Assembly (NCBI GenBank): GCA_015056945.1
Contig: SVFH01000007.1
Span: 62,001 to 126,000, forward strand
DNA from: Lachnospiraceae bacterium
GTDB taxonomy: Bacteria > Bacillota > Clostridia > Lachnospirales > Lachnospiraceae
DNA length: 64,000 nt
Direction: 5' to 3'
Under the pieces are notes generated by a model that was not told the origin of the DNA, searched no databases, and worked only from the letters and a program-made list of their open reading frames with translations. This document shows, in pieces, positions 8,824-17,236 of the stretch; position 1 is the first letter of the stretch, and each line of letters opens with the position of its first letter. The position numbers were made by a program, and so were the translations under genes.

Positions 8824-11412
8824 CTACCCAATCAAATAATCACCCATACGAATTTCAGCCTGTTCACAGGGGAACGCTGAAAATACATATACCGTACATT
8901 CGTTACGAAGCAATCTTGCCCGTCCGACACACTGTTCCAACTCACTTTCCAGAGCATATAGCTGAAACTCCTGCAATAACGGTTCCTCATAAGTCGTGAT
9001 AATAAAACTATCATTCTTATAATTAACACGACGTGGTCTTGGCTTCTTATCTACTTTCGCATTAACATTTGCCCCTAGATAACAGGCTATAAGCTTATAC
9101 GCACTTTCAATCATATACGGAGTTCCCACTACACCTATATTTCTACCTGACAAGCAATTCATACCAATCGTATTCCCGAAATGAAGATTCTTTGTGTTCA
9201 TATTCGCTACGCCTTTGATTGATATTCCTTCCTTAAAAGTGATTATTTCCAAATCAGGATTATTCGCTATCTCTCTTGCGAACTCAAACACTTCCATCTT
9301 TCCTGAAAGATCTCGTCGCCCTAAAGAATGATGTGTATACTGTATCACCTTGCCTGTATACGCAACTTTTTTATTTTCGTAGGTATACACCGGTAATTTC
9401 CCCTTAAAAAACTCTCTGTATATCGTCTCATTTAAAGTTGCAGATAACACAATATATTTCTGTGCAGAAAACTGCGGTGGACAATAATAGTGTACTAAAT
9501 GTTCGTCTGAGTATTGTGATTTCACCTTAACAAAAGCTTCTGCATACTGCATATCGTTAATATTATCTCCTGCACCTACATTCAATCCTGACAGCTCTGC
9601 TTCGCTTAAAGGTGAGAGCTTATAACGTGCTTTCACTTTTTTATATGCATCTGTAGGCTGTGCTAAAAAGGTCTTTGCTATCTGTGAGTATCCCGGTACA
9701 GCCTGCTCCACCACTTCCTGTAAACATCTTTCTGATATGGTATTTACTTGAGCAAAAGCATATAACAGCAGAATATCCTCATCAATTATGATGCTATATC
9801 TACTCAAAAGTTCCGCTTTCATACACATAAAAAAAGCATGTGTAGTGACTACAACACGCTGTTCCCTGATTTCATCCACTCCATTTATAAGCTCCTCACA
9901 TTCATCTGCCATAGCTTGCTTCTGTGGATTATCTTTGATTTTTTCATAAGTTTCTTTCAAAATCTTTTTCTTTTTGTTATGTACACCTGAACGATGAGCA
10001 TCCATAACAATTTCATTTTCTTCTCTAAAATATATACTGTCTGACAAGCTCGGAGTCATATATAAATCTTCCTCTGCAATACCGGATCGAATCAAATCAT
10101 TCATTACCTGTTTCTTTAGAATATTGGTCGGCAGGGCAATTAAAAATTTACTTTCAGGATGTCTCGTAATCAAGTCAATATACTGTGTTGTCTTACCAAT
10201 CGCTGTTTGAGCCTTAATCAGATGCACCCCTTGTCCTTGACATCTATATGCTTGTTCTAAATTGTCTCTTAATAACTCCACTACTTCATCCATCGGATAA
10301 TACTGTTCTTTTTCCCTATGTACCTTTCTGTCAACTGCTAACGTATCTACGATTGTCCCAAGCTGATTGCAATTATCATAATAAGGACAAAAACTGTTAG
10401 AGCAACGCATAGGACGATAGCAGCACATATAAAAAATATCTTTTTCCCATTTTTCCTTAGACGCACTACCATAGGTTTTTTCTATTGTATCTAAGAATAT
10501 TTTTCTTCCGCCGTTAATCTGAATCAGATTTGTTGCTATGGCAAATTTTTCATTGTGTCCCAAATCTTCTCCAGCAAGAAAATCATTCAAAAGTTGACAT
10601 CCACTTCCCTCTCCAATATCCACCCGCTTGAGTTTCGTTTTTTCTTTGCGGCTGTTACGTTGGTGCATACTTTTACTCTCTATAACAAAAAAGGACGTAT
10701 TTGTGGTTTGAGCTATTTTATGTATAATAGCAGAATCCAGAAAATCGTCAGTTTTATCAATCGTAGATAAAACATTCTCATCACCCATTGCTGCTCTAGT
10801 ATTTATCATCAAAATCTTATTACTTTTACAAAATCTTTCTATAGCTCTTGCATAGTTTCTGTCTTTGTCTAAGACCCGATTAAAGGCATAGAGAATTTGC
10901 ACCAAAGCAACAGTCGCATTTTCATCGCAATAAATCAAATCCTTACCACCCATAAATATCCTATCCAAATTTTTACAAAGCGGATCACATTCCGGAAATA
11001 TCTTATGCAGCATATTTATAATTACCCTAATTACAAAAAAGTCTTCTATCAAAACCTCTGACGCAAAAACAACCCTGAATTTTTCTAACTTTGGACCGGA
11101 ACTAAATGTATGATATGCAAATGAAATGGGTAGTTGTAACTGCTCACATCTTTCTTGAATTTCAGTAAAACTTATTCCATCATCAAAATCCAACCCAAAC
11201 AATTGCATCCCCAGACAATTTTCAGCTTTCATACCTCCAACTAAATGTGCCGGCACAAATGCATGTCCTTTATTTCCAACACAATCTGCCAGTTCTTTTA
11301 TATCTACATCTTCCATCCAATTACTAATTGCCCTTCTCTTTGAAGCAATCATACCCTTTACATCCGGCTTATATTTATATGATAAGTTATCTATTCCTAC
11401 TTGAACCTTCAT
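8824..11412 (-). CDS. Primase-helicase fusion: AEP-like primase domain, Cys cluster, SF2 helicase
   Basis: The 862-residue protein looks like a mobile-element replication protein. Near the N-terminus is FGLDFDD (residues 72-78), resembling the DxD motif of archaeo-eukaryotic primases, followed by YHTFSSG near 100 and KFRVVF near 110. A cluster of five or six cysteines lies near residues 330-350, possibly a zinc or iron-sulphur site. The C-terminal half is a superfamily 2 helicase: Walker A AIGKTT near 405, IIDEDI near 540, SATL near 657, and VGRARLL (motif VI) near 829. Together they suggest primer synthesis and unwinding at the element's origin. The primase assignment rests on motifs only; the helicase is clear. 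It faces away from the excisionase-like gene. Confidence 0.8.
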   Translation of the reverse strand: MKVQVGIDNLSYKYKPDVKGMIASKRRAISNWMEDVDIKELADCVGNKGHAFVPAHLVGGMKAENCLGMQLFGLDFDDGISFTEIQERCEQLQLPISFAYHTFSSGPKLEKFRVVFASEVLIEDFFVIRVIINMLHKIFPECDPLCKNLDRIFMGGKDLIYCDENATVALVQILYAFNRVLDKDRNYARAIERFCKSNKILMINTRAAMGDENVLSTIDKTDDFLDSAIIHKIAQTTNTSFFVIESKSMHQRNSRKEKTKLKRVDIGEGSGCQLLNDFLAGEDLGHNEKFAIATNLIQINGGRKIFLDTIEKTYGSASKEKWEKDIFYMCCYRPMRCSNSFCPYYDNCNQLGTIVDTLAVDRKVHREKEQYYPMDEVVELLRDNLEQAYRCQGQGVHLIKAQTAIGKTTQYIDLITRHPESKFLIALPTNILKKQVMNDLIRSGIAEEDLYMTPSLSDSIYFREENEIVMDAHRSGVHNKKKKILKETYEKIKDNPQKQAMADECEELINGVDEIREQRVVVTTHAFFMCMKAELLSRYSIIIDEDILLLYAFAQVNTISERCLQEVVEQAVPGYSQIAKTFLAQPTDAYKKVKARYKLSPLSEAELSGLNVGAGDNINDMQYAEAFVKVKSQYSDEHLVHYYCPPQFSAQKYIVLSATLNETIYREFFKGKLPVYTYENKKVAYTGKVIQYTHHSLGRRDLSGKMEVFEFAREIANNPDLEIITFKEGISIKGVANMNTKNLHFGNTIGMNCLSGRNIGVVGTPYMIESAYKLIACYLGANVNAKVDKKPRPRRVNYKNDSFIITTYEEPLLQEFQLYALESELEQCVGRARLLRNECTVYVFSAFPCEQAEIRMGDYLIG

Positions 11413-11522
11413 TTGCCTTTCCTCTTTTCTGTAAGCTTTAGTAAGCTTTCTCCGTAATTTTTTACTTATTAGTTACCAGCAAATTAACTATTAAATAATA
11501 AAAAACGAAGGAGGAGAAAAGC

Positions 11523-11723
11523 ATGTTCGAGCAATATCCGGAGATTATGAGCGTATATGATGTTTCTGAAGCTCTCTACATTGGCAAAAACCGTACTTAT
11601 GAATTGTTGGAGGAGGGAGTGCTAAAAGGATTTCGTATCGGTCGCATATGGAAAATTCCCAGAAATAACCTTGAGGAATATGTAATACAGCAAAGTAGAA
11701 AAAACTTTATGATTAAAAAATAA
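11523..11723 (+). CDS. Excisionase-family DNA-binding protein (MerR-like helix-turn-helix)
   Basis: The 66-residue protein consists of one winged helix-turn-helix of the excisionase/helix-turn-helix-17 type. It shows the usual pattern DVSEALYIGKNRTYELLEEG followed by RIGRIWKIP. GGAGGAG lies just before the ATG. Such proteins bend attachment-site DNA during excision or regulate replication genes. Here it is far from the visible attachment site and next to the primase-helicase gene, so a regulatory role is as likely as excision. It ends just before a strong bidirectional terminator. Confidence 0.8.
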   Translation: MFEQYPEIMSVYDVSEALYIGKNRTYELLEEGVLKGFRIGRIWKIPRNNLEEYVIQQSRKNFMIKK

Positions 11724-11736
11724 ACCCATTCAGCTC

Positions 11737-11775
11737 AAAAATCCCAAGAGGCGATATGAACCTCTTGGGATTTTT
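11737..11775. terminator. Bidirectional terminator
   Basis: A perfect 15-base inverted repeat (AAAAATCCCAAGAGG and its complement, nine-base loop) lies between two convergent genes. It has A/T runs on both sides, so it can stop transcription from either direction. Confidence 0.92.
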
Positions 11776-11782
11776 ACTGCTT

Positions 11783-12373
11783 CTATCTATATACTATTTT
11801 TTTCAATTCTTCTTTTATGCTGTAATCTAAATCTACATCCGGTTCATACTGCATGTATCGGAACTGTTTCATATCTTTCAGTTCTTCTCTATTAGAACAA
11901 CCGACAATATTCGTCAATCTCATATCATTATCAAAATAATATATATCACATTCCGGGTCAGCTGTATCAAGCTCCATTCTCCATATTTCACCATAAACAT
12001 CTACCTCAGCTATAGATAACTTTTCTTTCTGCAAGAACCCCAAAGCTGTGTCATACGAGGAAAAAAACCTATAAGCTGATAGGCTGTCATTTTTTGAATC
12101 TCTCTCCTGTAGCTTTGCCAAAAATGCAACTCCGGTGTTGTTATAGCGGTCATTTAGAATAACCTTCCATAATCGGATTAGGTTATTTATATTTACTACA
12201 AAATCCATATCATCACAGTTGGCTGCTATTTTCTGCAAGTCCTGAATCTTCTCCTGCAAACTGCACTTACTGCTCATAGCAATTATGATTGTCTGTTCCG
12301 TTTCTGTAAGATTTTTTTCTTCCGTTTCCATCAAGCATTCCGAAGAATACACATATTTATTTATATTAAACAT
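11783..12373 (-). CDS. Uncharacterised 196-residue protein
   Basis: I do not recognise the family. The protein is soluble, acidic, without signal peptide or membrane segment. It has a helical N-terminal half with a TETEQTIIIAM stretch and a C-terminal half rich in aromatic and acidic residues (IYYFDNDMRLTNIVG). The start is well supported by AGGAGG six bases upstream. It stands alone, divergent from the XRE regulator gene and convergent with the excisionase-like gene, in the replication and maintenance part of the element. Similar small proteins are frequent in Firmicute integrative elements, but no function can be given. Confidence 0.7.
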   Translation of the reverse strand: MFNINKYVYSSECLMETEEKNLTETEQTIIIAMSSKCSLQEKIQDLQKIAANCDDMDFVVNINNLIRLWKVILNDRYNNTGVAFLAKLQERDSKNDSLSAYRFFSSYDTALGFLQKEKLSIAEVDVYGEIWRMELDTADPECDIYYFDNDMRLTNIVGCSNREELKDMKQFRYMQYEPDVDLDYSIKEELKKIVYR

Positions 12374-12442
12374 TTTCTGCCTCCTAATTTAAAATCATAT
12401 CTCTTATTATTGGTTTACTTCCCGTTGCTATAACTACGTTAG

Positions 12443-12517
12443 TTTGCGACACGTTATCTGAAACACAAAAACCTCGTATAATGGGCTTGCAAGACTACAG
12501 ACAGGAGGAATCGCAAA
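12443..12517 (+). promoter_or_regulatory. Promoter of the XRE gene with repeated TTTGCGA sites
   Basis: A consensus -10 TATAAT (12477-12482) has a weak TTATCT 17 bases upstream. TTTGCGACA occurs at 12443-12451 just above it, TCGCAAA overlaps the start codon at 12511-12517, and TGTCGCAAA, the exact complement of the first site, lies beyond the gene at 12779-12787. These are candidate operators for the XRE protein. An ATG at 12481 overlaps the -10 box and cannot be the start. Confidence 0.6.
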
Positions 12518-12735
12518 TGGTAAAACTTCGTATACTTGAAATCCTAGAGGAACAAGGAAAAACTCGTTACTGGCTCAACCAAAGAATGAATATGCATTAT
12601 GTCAGTTTCAAAAAAATGATTGAAAATCAGACCGACTCCATCCACTTTGAGACACTTAATAAACTGTCCGATCTGCTTAATGTCCCTATTGGAGACTTAT
12701 TCGAAAAAACGGACGATAAGGATAGTGATTTCTAA
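12517..12735 (+). CDS. XRE-family (Cro/C1) transcriptional regulator
   Basis: The 72-residue protein is a single Cro/C1 helix-turn-helix domain: the recognition region contains GKTRYWLNQRMNMHYVSFKKM and the fold closes with LSDLLNVPIGDLFE. The ATG at 12517 is chosen because AGGAGG lies eight bases upstream and because the upstream ATG overlaps the promoter -10. It is probably the master regulator of replication or of the segregation genes. Repeats of TTTGCGA on both sides of the gene are candidate binding sites. Confidence 0.85.
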   Translation: MVKLRILEILEEQGKTRYWLNQRMNMHYVSFKKMIENQTDSIHFETLNKLSDLLNVPIGDLFEKTDDKDSDF

Positions 12736-12769
12736 GAAGCCCGCAGACTTGAATGGACTGTAGGCTTCT
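12735..12769 (+). terminator. Terminator of the XRE gene
   Basis: The stem AGAAGCC / GGCTTCT, with further pairing of AGAC and its partner inside, begins at the stop codon and is followed by TTTTTTCTT. Confidence 0.8.
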
Positions 12770-12798
12770 TTTTTCTTGTGTCGCAAAATGCTTCTCGG

Positions 12799-12888
12799 TG
12801 CTACAGATTTGCTACACATTTTTTACACATCACTTATGCAGGTAGTTCTTGCTACAAATGTGTAGCACTCTGCACCATTTTGGTAGCA
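12799..12888. repeat. TGCTACA repeats, candidate centromere or iterons
   Basis: The heptamer TGCTACA occurs at 12799-12805, 12810-12816 (11 bases apart, one helical turn) and 12850-12856. The inverse TGTAGCA lies at 12861-12867, making a palindrome with the third copy, and a variant GGTAGCA at 12882-12888. The cluster sits just beyond the ParR-like gene. It could be the parC site of the ParM/ParR pair or a set of replication iterons. Confidence 0.5.
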
Positions 12889-12900
12889 CCTCTTAAATAC

Positions 12901-13263
12901 TTATTCCAAAAATTCTAATGCCCCATTTGGCAGGTCTTCACTCTTTTCAGGCAATTTGCTCTCATCACCAATCGCTATCATTGGTATCCCTCCACTTGTA
13001 CCAGCTATTCCAGATAGAATTGCTCCCACCAGTTTCATACCGGACTCCTGCATTTCTTCCCTGACAACTGCTATAATTTTATCCTGTAACCCATTACTTT
13101 GGTCTGTATGTTCCTGTCTATTATAGGAATCTTTTACCCTTGCTTTTACAACGGAGGCTAAGGAGGCAGACGAGCCAGCCTCCAGCTCCAATCGTTCATA
13201 AAGTTCCATATCCTCTCTGCTGTCTGCATGGAAACGAATACTAATAACTTTTTTACCTGCCAT
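12901..13263 (-). CDS. ParR-like segregation adaptor (probable)
   Basis: The 120-residue protein starts with a short ribbon-helix-helix-like stretch (KKVISIRFHADSREDMELYERLE), followed by an alanine/serine-rich segment, a helix and a tail with a glycine-rich part. Its ATG overlaps the stop of the actin-like gene as TAATG, so the two are co-translated. The second gene of a ParM operon normally encodes the DNA-binding adaptor ParR, and this protein has the right size and a basic DNA-binding-like N-terminus. The assignment is by position and general shape, not by a strong motif. The TGCTACA repeats just downstream are candidate binding sites. Confidence 0.6.
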   Translation of the reverse strand: MAGKKVISIRFHADSREDMELYERLELEAGSSASLASVVKARVKDSYNRQEHTDQSNGLQDKIIAVVREEMQESGMKLVGAILSGIAGTSGGIPMIAIGDESKLPEKSEDLPNGALEFLE

Positions 13264-14189
13264 TATGCAACCCTCTGCTTTCTTAACATCTGCTCTGCAA
13301 GAAACTCGTAGCCTTTCGCATTCGCAAGAATATCACAGTCATAAGCAATATTTTCTTTTGCTTCTGTAAAATTCTTTACAGTAACAGCACCTCCACCCAC
13401 ATAGATAACATTGGTGTACGTCAGGTCAAATTCTCGTTCCTCCAATTCCAATATCAAAGCTTCAATCTGTTCTGCAATACCGGCACGAATATGATTGATA
13501 AAAGATTTTGGCAGACTGCTACCCTGTTTTAGAATGACTTTCAGTATTTCGTTTTCAGGAATATTTTTCCCGTATTGTATCTGCAAACTTCCCTGTATCT
13601 GACGTATCCATTTTACCATAGCTCTCTCTATCGTGATGGATTTGCTTTCTACCGGAAGACCATTACGAATGTAAATTACATCCGTCGTCTTACTTCCAAT
13701 ATCCACTACCAGATAGTCCTTTTTCATGTTGCTAAGCCTTTGAGCAATGGCAGAATAGCACTGAGGGAACACAAATACTTTGCTAATTGTAATATCGTAT
13801 TTCATACCCTCATATTCATATTTCAGAACTGGTTTCTGTTCATAATATTGTATCAGACCTTTCTTCTCCCTACCATAGTCAGAAAACGGAAGTCCAACAG
13901 CCAATATTACTTCTGCCTTTGTTACACCGATAGCTGTAAGTTCCTGTGCGATTGCTACCATAGTCAACAATCTCGCATTTTCATCAGATACCTTATCCTC
14001 TGTAATCGCAGCCCTGCCTTCCGCTACTTTATAAAATTTTCTTTCAAATTTCAATGAATGCTCTTTGATAGATGGTTCTACCTTGCCTAATGGAAAAACA
14101 CCATTATCAAACATAAAATTGGCTGTCTTTCCAAACTGGTATCCATTATCGAATCCAATAATATATTTCCCGTTATCCAGCTTAATCAT
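13263..14189 (-). CDS. ParM/StbA-like actin-fold segregation ATPase
   Basis: The 308-residue protein has the actin/Hsp70 nucleotide-site motifs: phosphate 1 IIGFDNGYQFGK near residue 9, phosphate 2 VVDIGSKTTDV near 160, and the adenosine motif IYVGGGA near 262. This pattern and length fit ParM/StbA-like plasmid segregation filaments. The ATG at 14189 is preferred over one 12 codons upstream because AAGGA lies at the right distance. It is followed at once by the ParR-like gene and preceded by a terminator that separates it from the lipoprotein gene. Such pairs maintain plasmids or the circular form of integrative elements. Confidence 0.82.
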   Translation of the reverse strand: MIKLDNGKYIIGFDNGYQFGKTANFMFDNGVFPLGKVEPSIKEHSLKFERKFYKVAEGRAAITEDKVSDENARLLTMVAIAQELTAIGVTKAEVILAVGLPFSDYGREKKGLIQYYEQKPVLKYEYEGMKYDITISKVFVFPQCYSAIAQRLSNMKKDYLVVDIGSKTTDVIYIRNGLPVESKSITIERAMVKWIRQIQGSLQIQYGKNIPENEILKVILKQGSSLPKSFINHIRAGIAEQIEALILELEEREFDLTYTNVIYVGGGAVTVKNFTEAKENIAYDCDILANAKGYEFLAEQMLRKQRVA

Positions 14190-14219
14190 TCTATCACGTC
14201 CTTTCCTTACAACGCAGAA

Positions 14220-14251
14220 AATCACCAGATAGATTGCTCTACCTGATGATT
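14220..14251 (-). terminator. Terminator or structured element between lipoprotein and parM-like genes
   Basis: On the minus strand a 14-base stem with two G-U pairs (AATCATCAGGTAGA with TCTATCTGGTGATT, loop GCAA) is followed by TTTTC. It lies 40 bases past the lipoprotein stop. The T-run is short, so it could also serve as a parC-like structure. Confidence 0.6.
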
Positions 14252-14291
14252 CTCCTATTATCTTTTATACGCTTTTACCATCATTCTTCTT

Positions 14292-15542
14292 TTAGCCAAC
14301 TTCGCTGAAATCAAGCTGTGATGTCATATCATAATGTCCTTCCAAAACCTTGTACTCATCACTTTCGGAAGCTATTACTTTTACATCCATACCACCATCC
14401 ACAAATATTACTTCCAGCTCTACTGTTCCGGTTATCTTATCTTTTACAGAATATGTATTTTCAGAAATTTCTTTCAAAGTACCTGATATCTCAACAGTAT
14501 AATGATTACTGCCATAATAAAGAACTGCCAGATAAATATAATTTTCTTCCGTATCAACACTGATACCAACATCTCCATCTACGACTGCATCTACACCATT
14601 ATCATATCTATAAGCACCGTAAATAGATAAATCGTCCATATCTGACTTGGTATACTGCACCATAACAATTGCATCATATAACTCCGCTTCTATTACAGAA
14701 TACTCTTCCTCGCCTAATCGAGCGCAATAATATCCATGAACTTTTCGCCCTGGAGCAAGACACATTCCATTTGTAATATCTGTTTTATCACCCCTATACG
14801 CCCGTTCCATAAAATAATTGTCACCGTAGAAATCCGGATTAGGCAAATAAACATCTTCACTTCCTGTATTTATCGCTTCTACTTCGATAGTTACACAATC
14901 CATTCCTATAATATTTTCATACCCGACACTTACAATATTAATAGATAATCCATCTTTATAATTGATAGTGTTACCTACTGTAAAATAACCACTTCGTGCC
15001 AATTTTGCTTCGATGGAATCCAATGGTAAGAATGTAGCTTCCTTAGCCGTCACTTCATATTCTATAGAAATCTCGTCGCTTCCTTCGGTTTCATAAATTA
15101 CAACCTGATCTAATACAACCCTCATCTCAACTGCAAGATTATCAAGAGACTTATAATTTGCAGTATCAGCAAGAACTTTTCCATCTGTTTGGTCTGCCAC
15201 TCTGAAAAGTCCTATCATCGAACCCTCTTCTGTTTTTTCCAGAGCATTAAAAACATACTTACCTTCCATATCCTTTGCTTCGTAAATCATGGTTATATCG
15301 AACTCGCAACCAACATAATCATCTATACCGGTAAAAAACACATCTTCACCAAATGTACCAATATATCCTTTGCGTTCCTGTTCTGGTACTTCGTCTGTTT
15401 CTACAGTTTCATTATCAACTGCTTCTTTCACTTCTGTAGAATTGACCTCATTATTTGTTTCCTTTTCTGCCGATGTGCTATCTCCACATCCGGTAAGTAA
15501 CAAAACTGCCATAGCTAAAATTAAACTCTTTCTCATCTTCAT
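14292..15542 (-). CDS. Lipoprotein of unknown function
   Basis: The 416-residue precursor begins MKMRKSLILAMAVLLLTGCGDS: a signal peptide with lipobox LTGC and cleavage before Cys-22. A low-complexity, acidic, threonine-rich linker of about 45 residues follows, then a mostly beta-rich extracellular part with no motif that I recognise. The ATG at 15542 is supported by AAGGAG; an earlier ATG would put ten charged residues before the signal peptide. It follows the 128- and 388-residue genes at short distances and may share their transcript from the operator promoter at 17144-17174. A surface role in element transfer or exclusion is possible, but is inference. Confidence 0.8.
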   Translation of the reverse strand: MKMRKSLILAMAVLLLTGCGDSTSAEKETNNEVNSTEVKEAVDNETVETDEVPEQERKGYIGTFGEDVFFTGIDDYVGCEFDITMIYEAKDMEGKYVFNALEKTEEGSMIGLFRVADQTDGKVLADTANYKSLDNLAVEMRVVLDQVVIYETEGSDEISIEYEVTAKEATFLPLDSIEAKLARSGYFTVGNTINYKDGLSINIVSVGYENIIGMDCVTIEVEAINTGSEDVYLPNPDFYGDNYFMERAYRGDKTDITNGMCLAPGRKVHGYYCARLGEEEYSVIEAELYDAIVMVQYTKSDMDDLSIYGAYRYDNGVDAVVDGDVGISVDTEENYIYLAVLYYGSNHYTVEISGTLKEISENTYSVKDKITGTVELEVIFVDGGMDVKVIASESDEYKVLEGHYDMTSQLDFSEVG

Positions 15543-15582
15543 AATGCTCTCTCCTTTTCTCTTTGTTATCATCTGTTAATAG

Positions 15583-15969
15583 TTATTCGGGATACATTTC
15601 AGCAAAAGCCTTCATTCTGTCTACTATTCCGCTTACATTTGCCATCATCATCTTATCTTTTCTCATAGCCGCTTTTGCCTTTTCAATTTCCCGAATTGTC
15701 TCTGCTTCATCTCGACATTTTGTTTTTTTCGCTATTTCTGCATATTCCATAAAACAAGCTCCATATAACAAAAACATATACACTCTTTTTACTTTTACAT
15801 AACGAAAAGAAAACAACTGTTTTTCTGTAATTTTGTACCAGAAAAGTACTTCCTTTAACAGTTCCTCCTGTTTAAATGGTTTTGAAAGATACCCACGTAC
15901 ATCCATTTGAGCATCCAATAAAATATGAATACATGCTTTCTTTTTATCCGTTGGTTCTAAACATTTCAT
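15583..15969 (-). CDS. Uncharacterised 128-residue protein
   Basis: No family recognised. The protein is basic, with CMEYAEIAKKTKCRDEAE in the middle and a methionine-rich helical C-terminus; a short stretch (AQMDVRGYLSKPFKQEELL) faintly resembles the end of a response-regulator receiver domain. Its ATG lies inside the end of the 388-residue gene (26-base overlap), preceded by AGGAGG six bases upstream, so the two are translationally coupled. The pair probably acts together. Longer upstream starts lack a ribosome site. Confidence 0.7.
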   Translation of the reverse strand: MKCLEPTDKKKACIHILLDAQMDVRGYLSKPFKQEELLKEVLFWYKITEKQLFSFRYVKVKRVYMFLLYGACFMEYAEIAKKTKCRDEAETIREIEKAKAAMRKDKMMMANVSGIVDRMKAFAEMYPE

Positions 15970-17110
15970 ACATATCCTCCTCGAAAGTTGTTTCTTCAAT
16001 TCCTCTTACCTTTTGATACAATCCTCGTAACAACAGATACGCAGAACATGTCAAAAGTGTCATCAGTGCTGCTGTAGCGATGACACCCCATATAGGTATC
16101 TCGAAATCACCCATATGATTTACAATGGTCCATCCTACCATCTGCATCAAAAACACGCTTCCATAAAAGACGCCAAGTAGTATTGCCCTAATCTTTCGCA
16201 AACTTTTCACTTTACGTTTTGCCTCCTGCTTTTTGCCCCTGTATTCATCACACAAAAACTGTAAATCACTAAGTCCGCCTTTCCCTAATATCAGATTCTG
16301 AGCACAATATAATATTTCCTTTTTCTCGTCCTCTTCATCCGGTGTAGCGTATTCCAAATCTACAATTCTTACATGCTCATGTCCAAATCTGGCAGAAGCA
16401 TAAACGTAGGCTACTCTTAAAGAATCATCCGAATAATCTCGATATGTATGTGTCTGTTCCGTAATATCATCTTCCCTGTTACACTCTACAATTCCTACTT
16501 CATCACCCAACCTGTCATTGTACTTCGCTCTCACAAAATCTCCATTACTGAACGGATGCGGTATCTCCACATAAGCGTTTTCAAATCGCTCCCTATCGTT
16601 TTCCGGCTTCTTCGCTGTCCATTCCGCCTCCCTACTATAAAAGCCTTGTATGACTCCCTGCTTATCGAAACACACGGTAGCTTTACACTCTAAATAGCAG
16701 TCATCTTCTTCATCACCACTGCCGTCAGGCACCTTATAAATCGTAAAATTTTCATTTCTCTTCTTACCACATTCAACTGCTTCTTCCCCTGTTTTATAAC
16801 ATCCGTATTCGCGAGTTTTTCGTTCCTCCGAATCATATACATATAATTCAAAAACATAACCAGCACTGTTCTCATAAAATCTTCTAAGGCAAAGTTCATC
16901 AAATGAAAGCCTGTCCTGAATTTCTTCTTTCAAATCAGCATCCTGCGTTATGTCCATTAACTCTTTCAGACATTCTCTTATTTCAGCGTGACTCATCCCG
17001 GAATGGTTGTAGATAAGTGTAGCTTTTTCAAAATCGGACAATACCCGTCCTTGCTTCTCCATATATTCTCTTACATCTTTAGATGGTATCAGCTTTGCTG
17101 TTTCTATCAT
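15944..17110 (-). CDS. Uncharacterised 388-residue protein with two C-terminal membrane segments
   Basis: The N-terminal 280 residues look soluble and acidic: a helical start (residues 1-70), then beta-rich stretches with FELYVYDSEERKTREYGCY and a later HTYRDYSDDSLRVAYVYA. Two hydrophobic segments follow at about 305-330 (AILLGVFYGSVFLMQMVGWTI) and 340-362, and a short acidic tail. AGGAGG stands eight bases before the ATG. I recognise no family; it seems to be an element-borne cytoplasmic sensor or scaffold held at the membrane by its C-terminus. Its promoter carries the GACAGAATGTGTC palindrome, so it is probably co-regulated with the WYL operon. Confidence 0.75.
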   Translation of the reverse strand: MIETAKLIPSKDVREYMEKQGRVLSDFEKATLIYNHSGMSHAEIRECLKELMDITQDADLKEEIQDRLSFDELCLRRFYENSAGYVFELYVYDSEERKTREYGCYKTGEEAVECGKKRNENFTIYKVPDGSGDEEDDCYLECKATVCFDKQGVIQGFYSREAEWTAKKPENDRERFENAYVEIPHPFSNGDFVRAKYNDRLGDEVGIVECNREDDITEQTHTYRDYSDDSLRVAYVYASARFGHEHVRIVDLEYATPDEEDEKKEILYCAQNLILGKGGLSDLQFLCDEYRGKKQEAKRKVKSLRKIRAILLGVFYGSVFLMQMVGWTIVNHMGDFEIPIWGVIATAALMTLLTCSAYLLLRGLYQKVRGIEETTFEEDMYEMFRTNG

Positions 17111-17143
17111 AAGAATCGCCTCCTCTATCTGTTATTTAATTCG

Positions 17144-17174
17144 ATTATATCCGTCTACATAGACACATTCTGTC
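17144..17174 (-). promoter_or_regulatory. Promoter of the 388-residue gene with shared palindromic operator
   Basis: On the minus strand TATAAT (17144-17149) lies 17 bases from CAGAAT (17167-17172), which is the centre of GACAGAATGTGTC (17162-17174). The arrangement is the same as at the WYL promoter. Confidence 0.68.
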
Positions 17175-17199
17175 ACTCTTCTTAAAAAGGTCAAAAAAT

Positions 17200-17236
17200 A
17201 CAGCTATAAATTTCCTAACGGATTCTCTATAGCTGT
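17200..17236 (-). terminator. Terminator of the 192-residue gene
   Basis: The stem ACAGCTATA / TATAGCTGT starts within the stop codon of the gene and is followed on the minus strand by TTTTTT. A closely similar terminator ends the fic gene. Confidence 0.8.

Noticed and set aside
12481-12516. An upstream ATG for the XRE regulator.
   Set aside because: It overlaps the -10 box of the gene's own promoter and has no ribosome site; the ATG at 12517 has AGGAGG.
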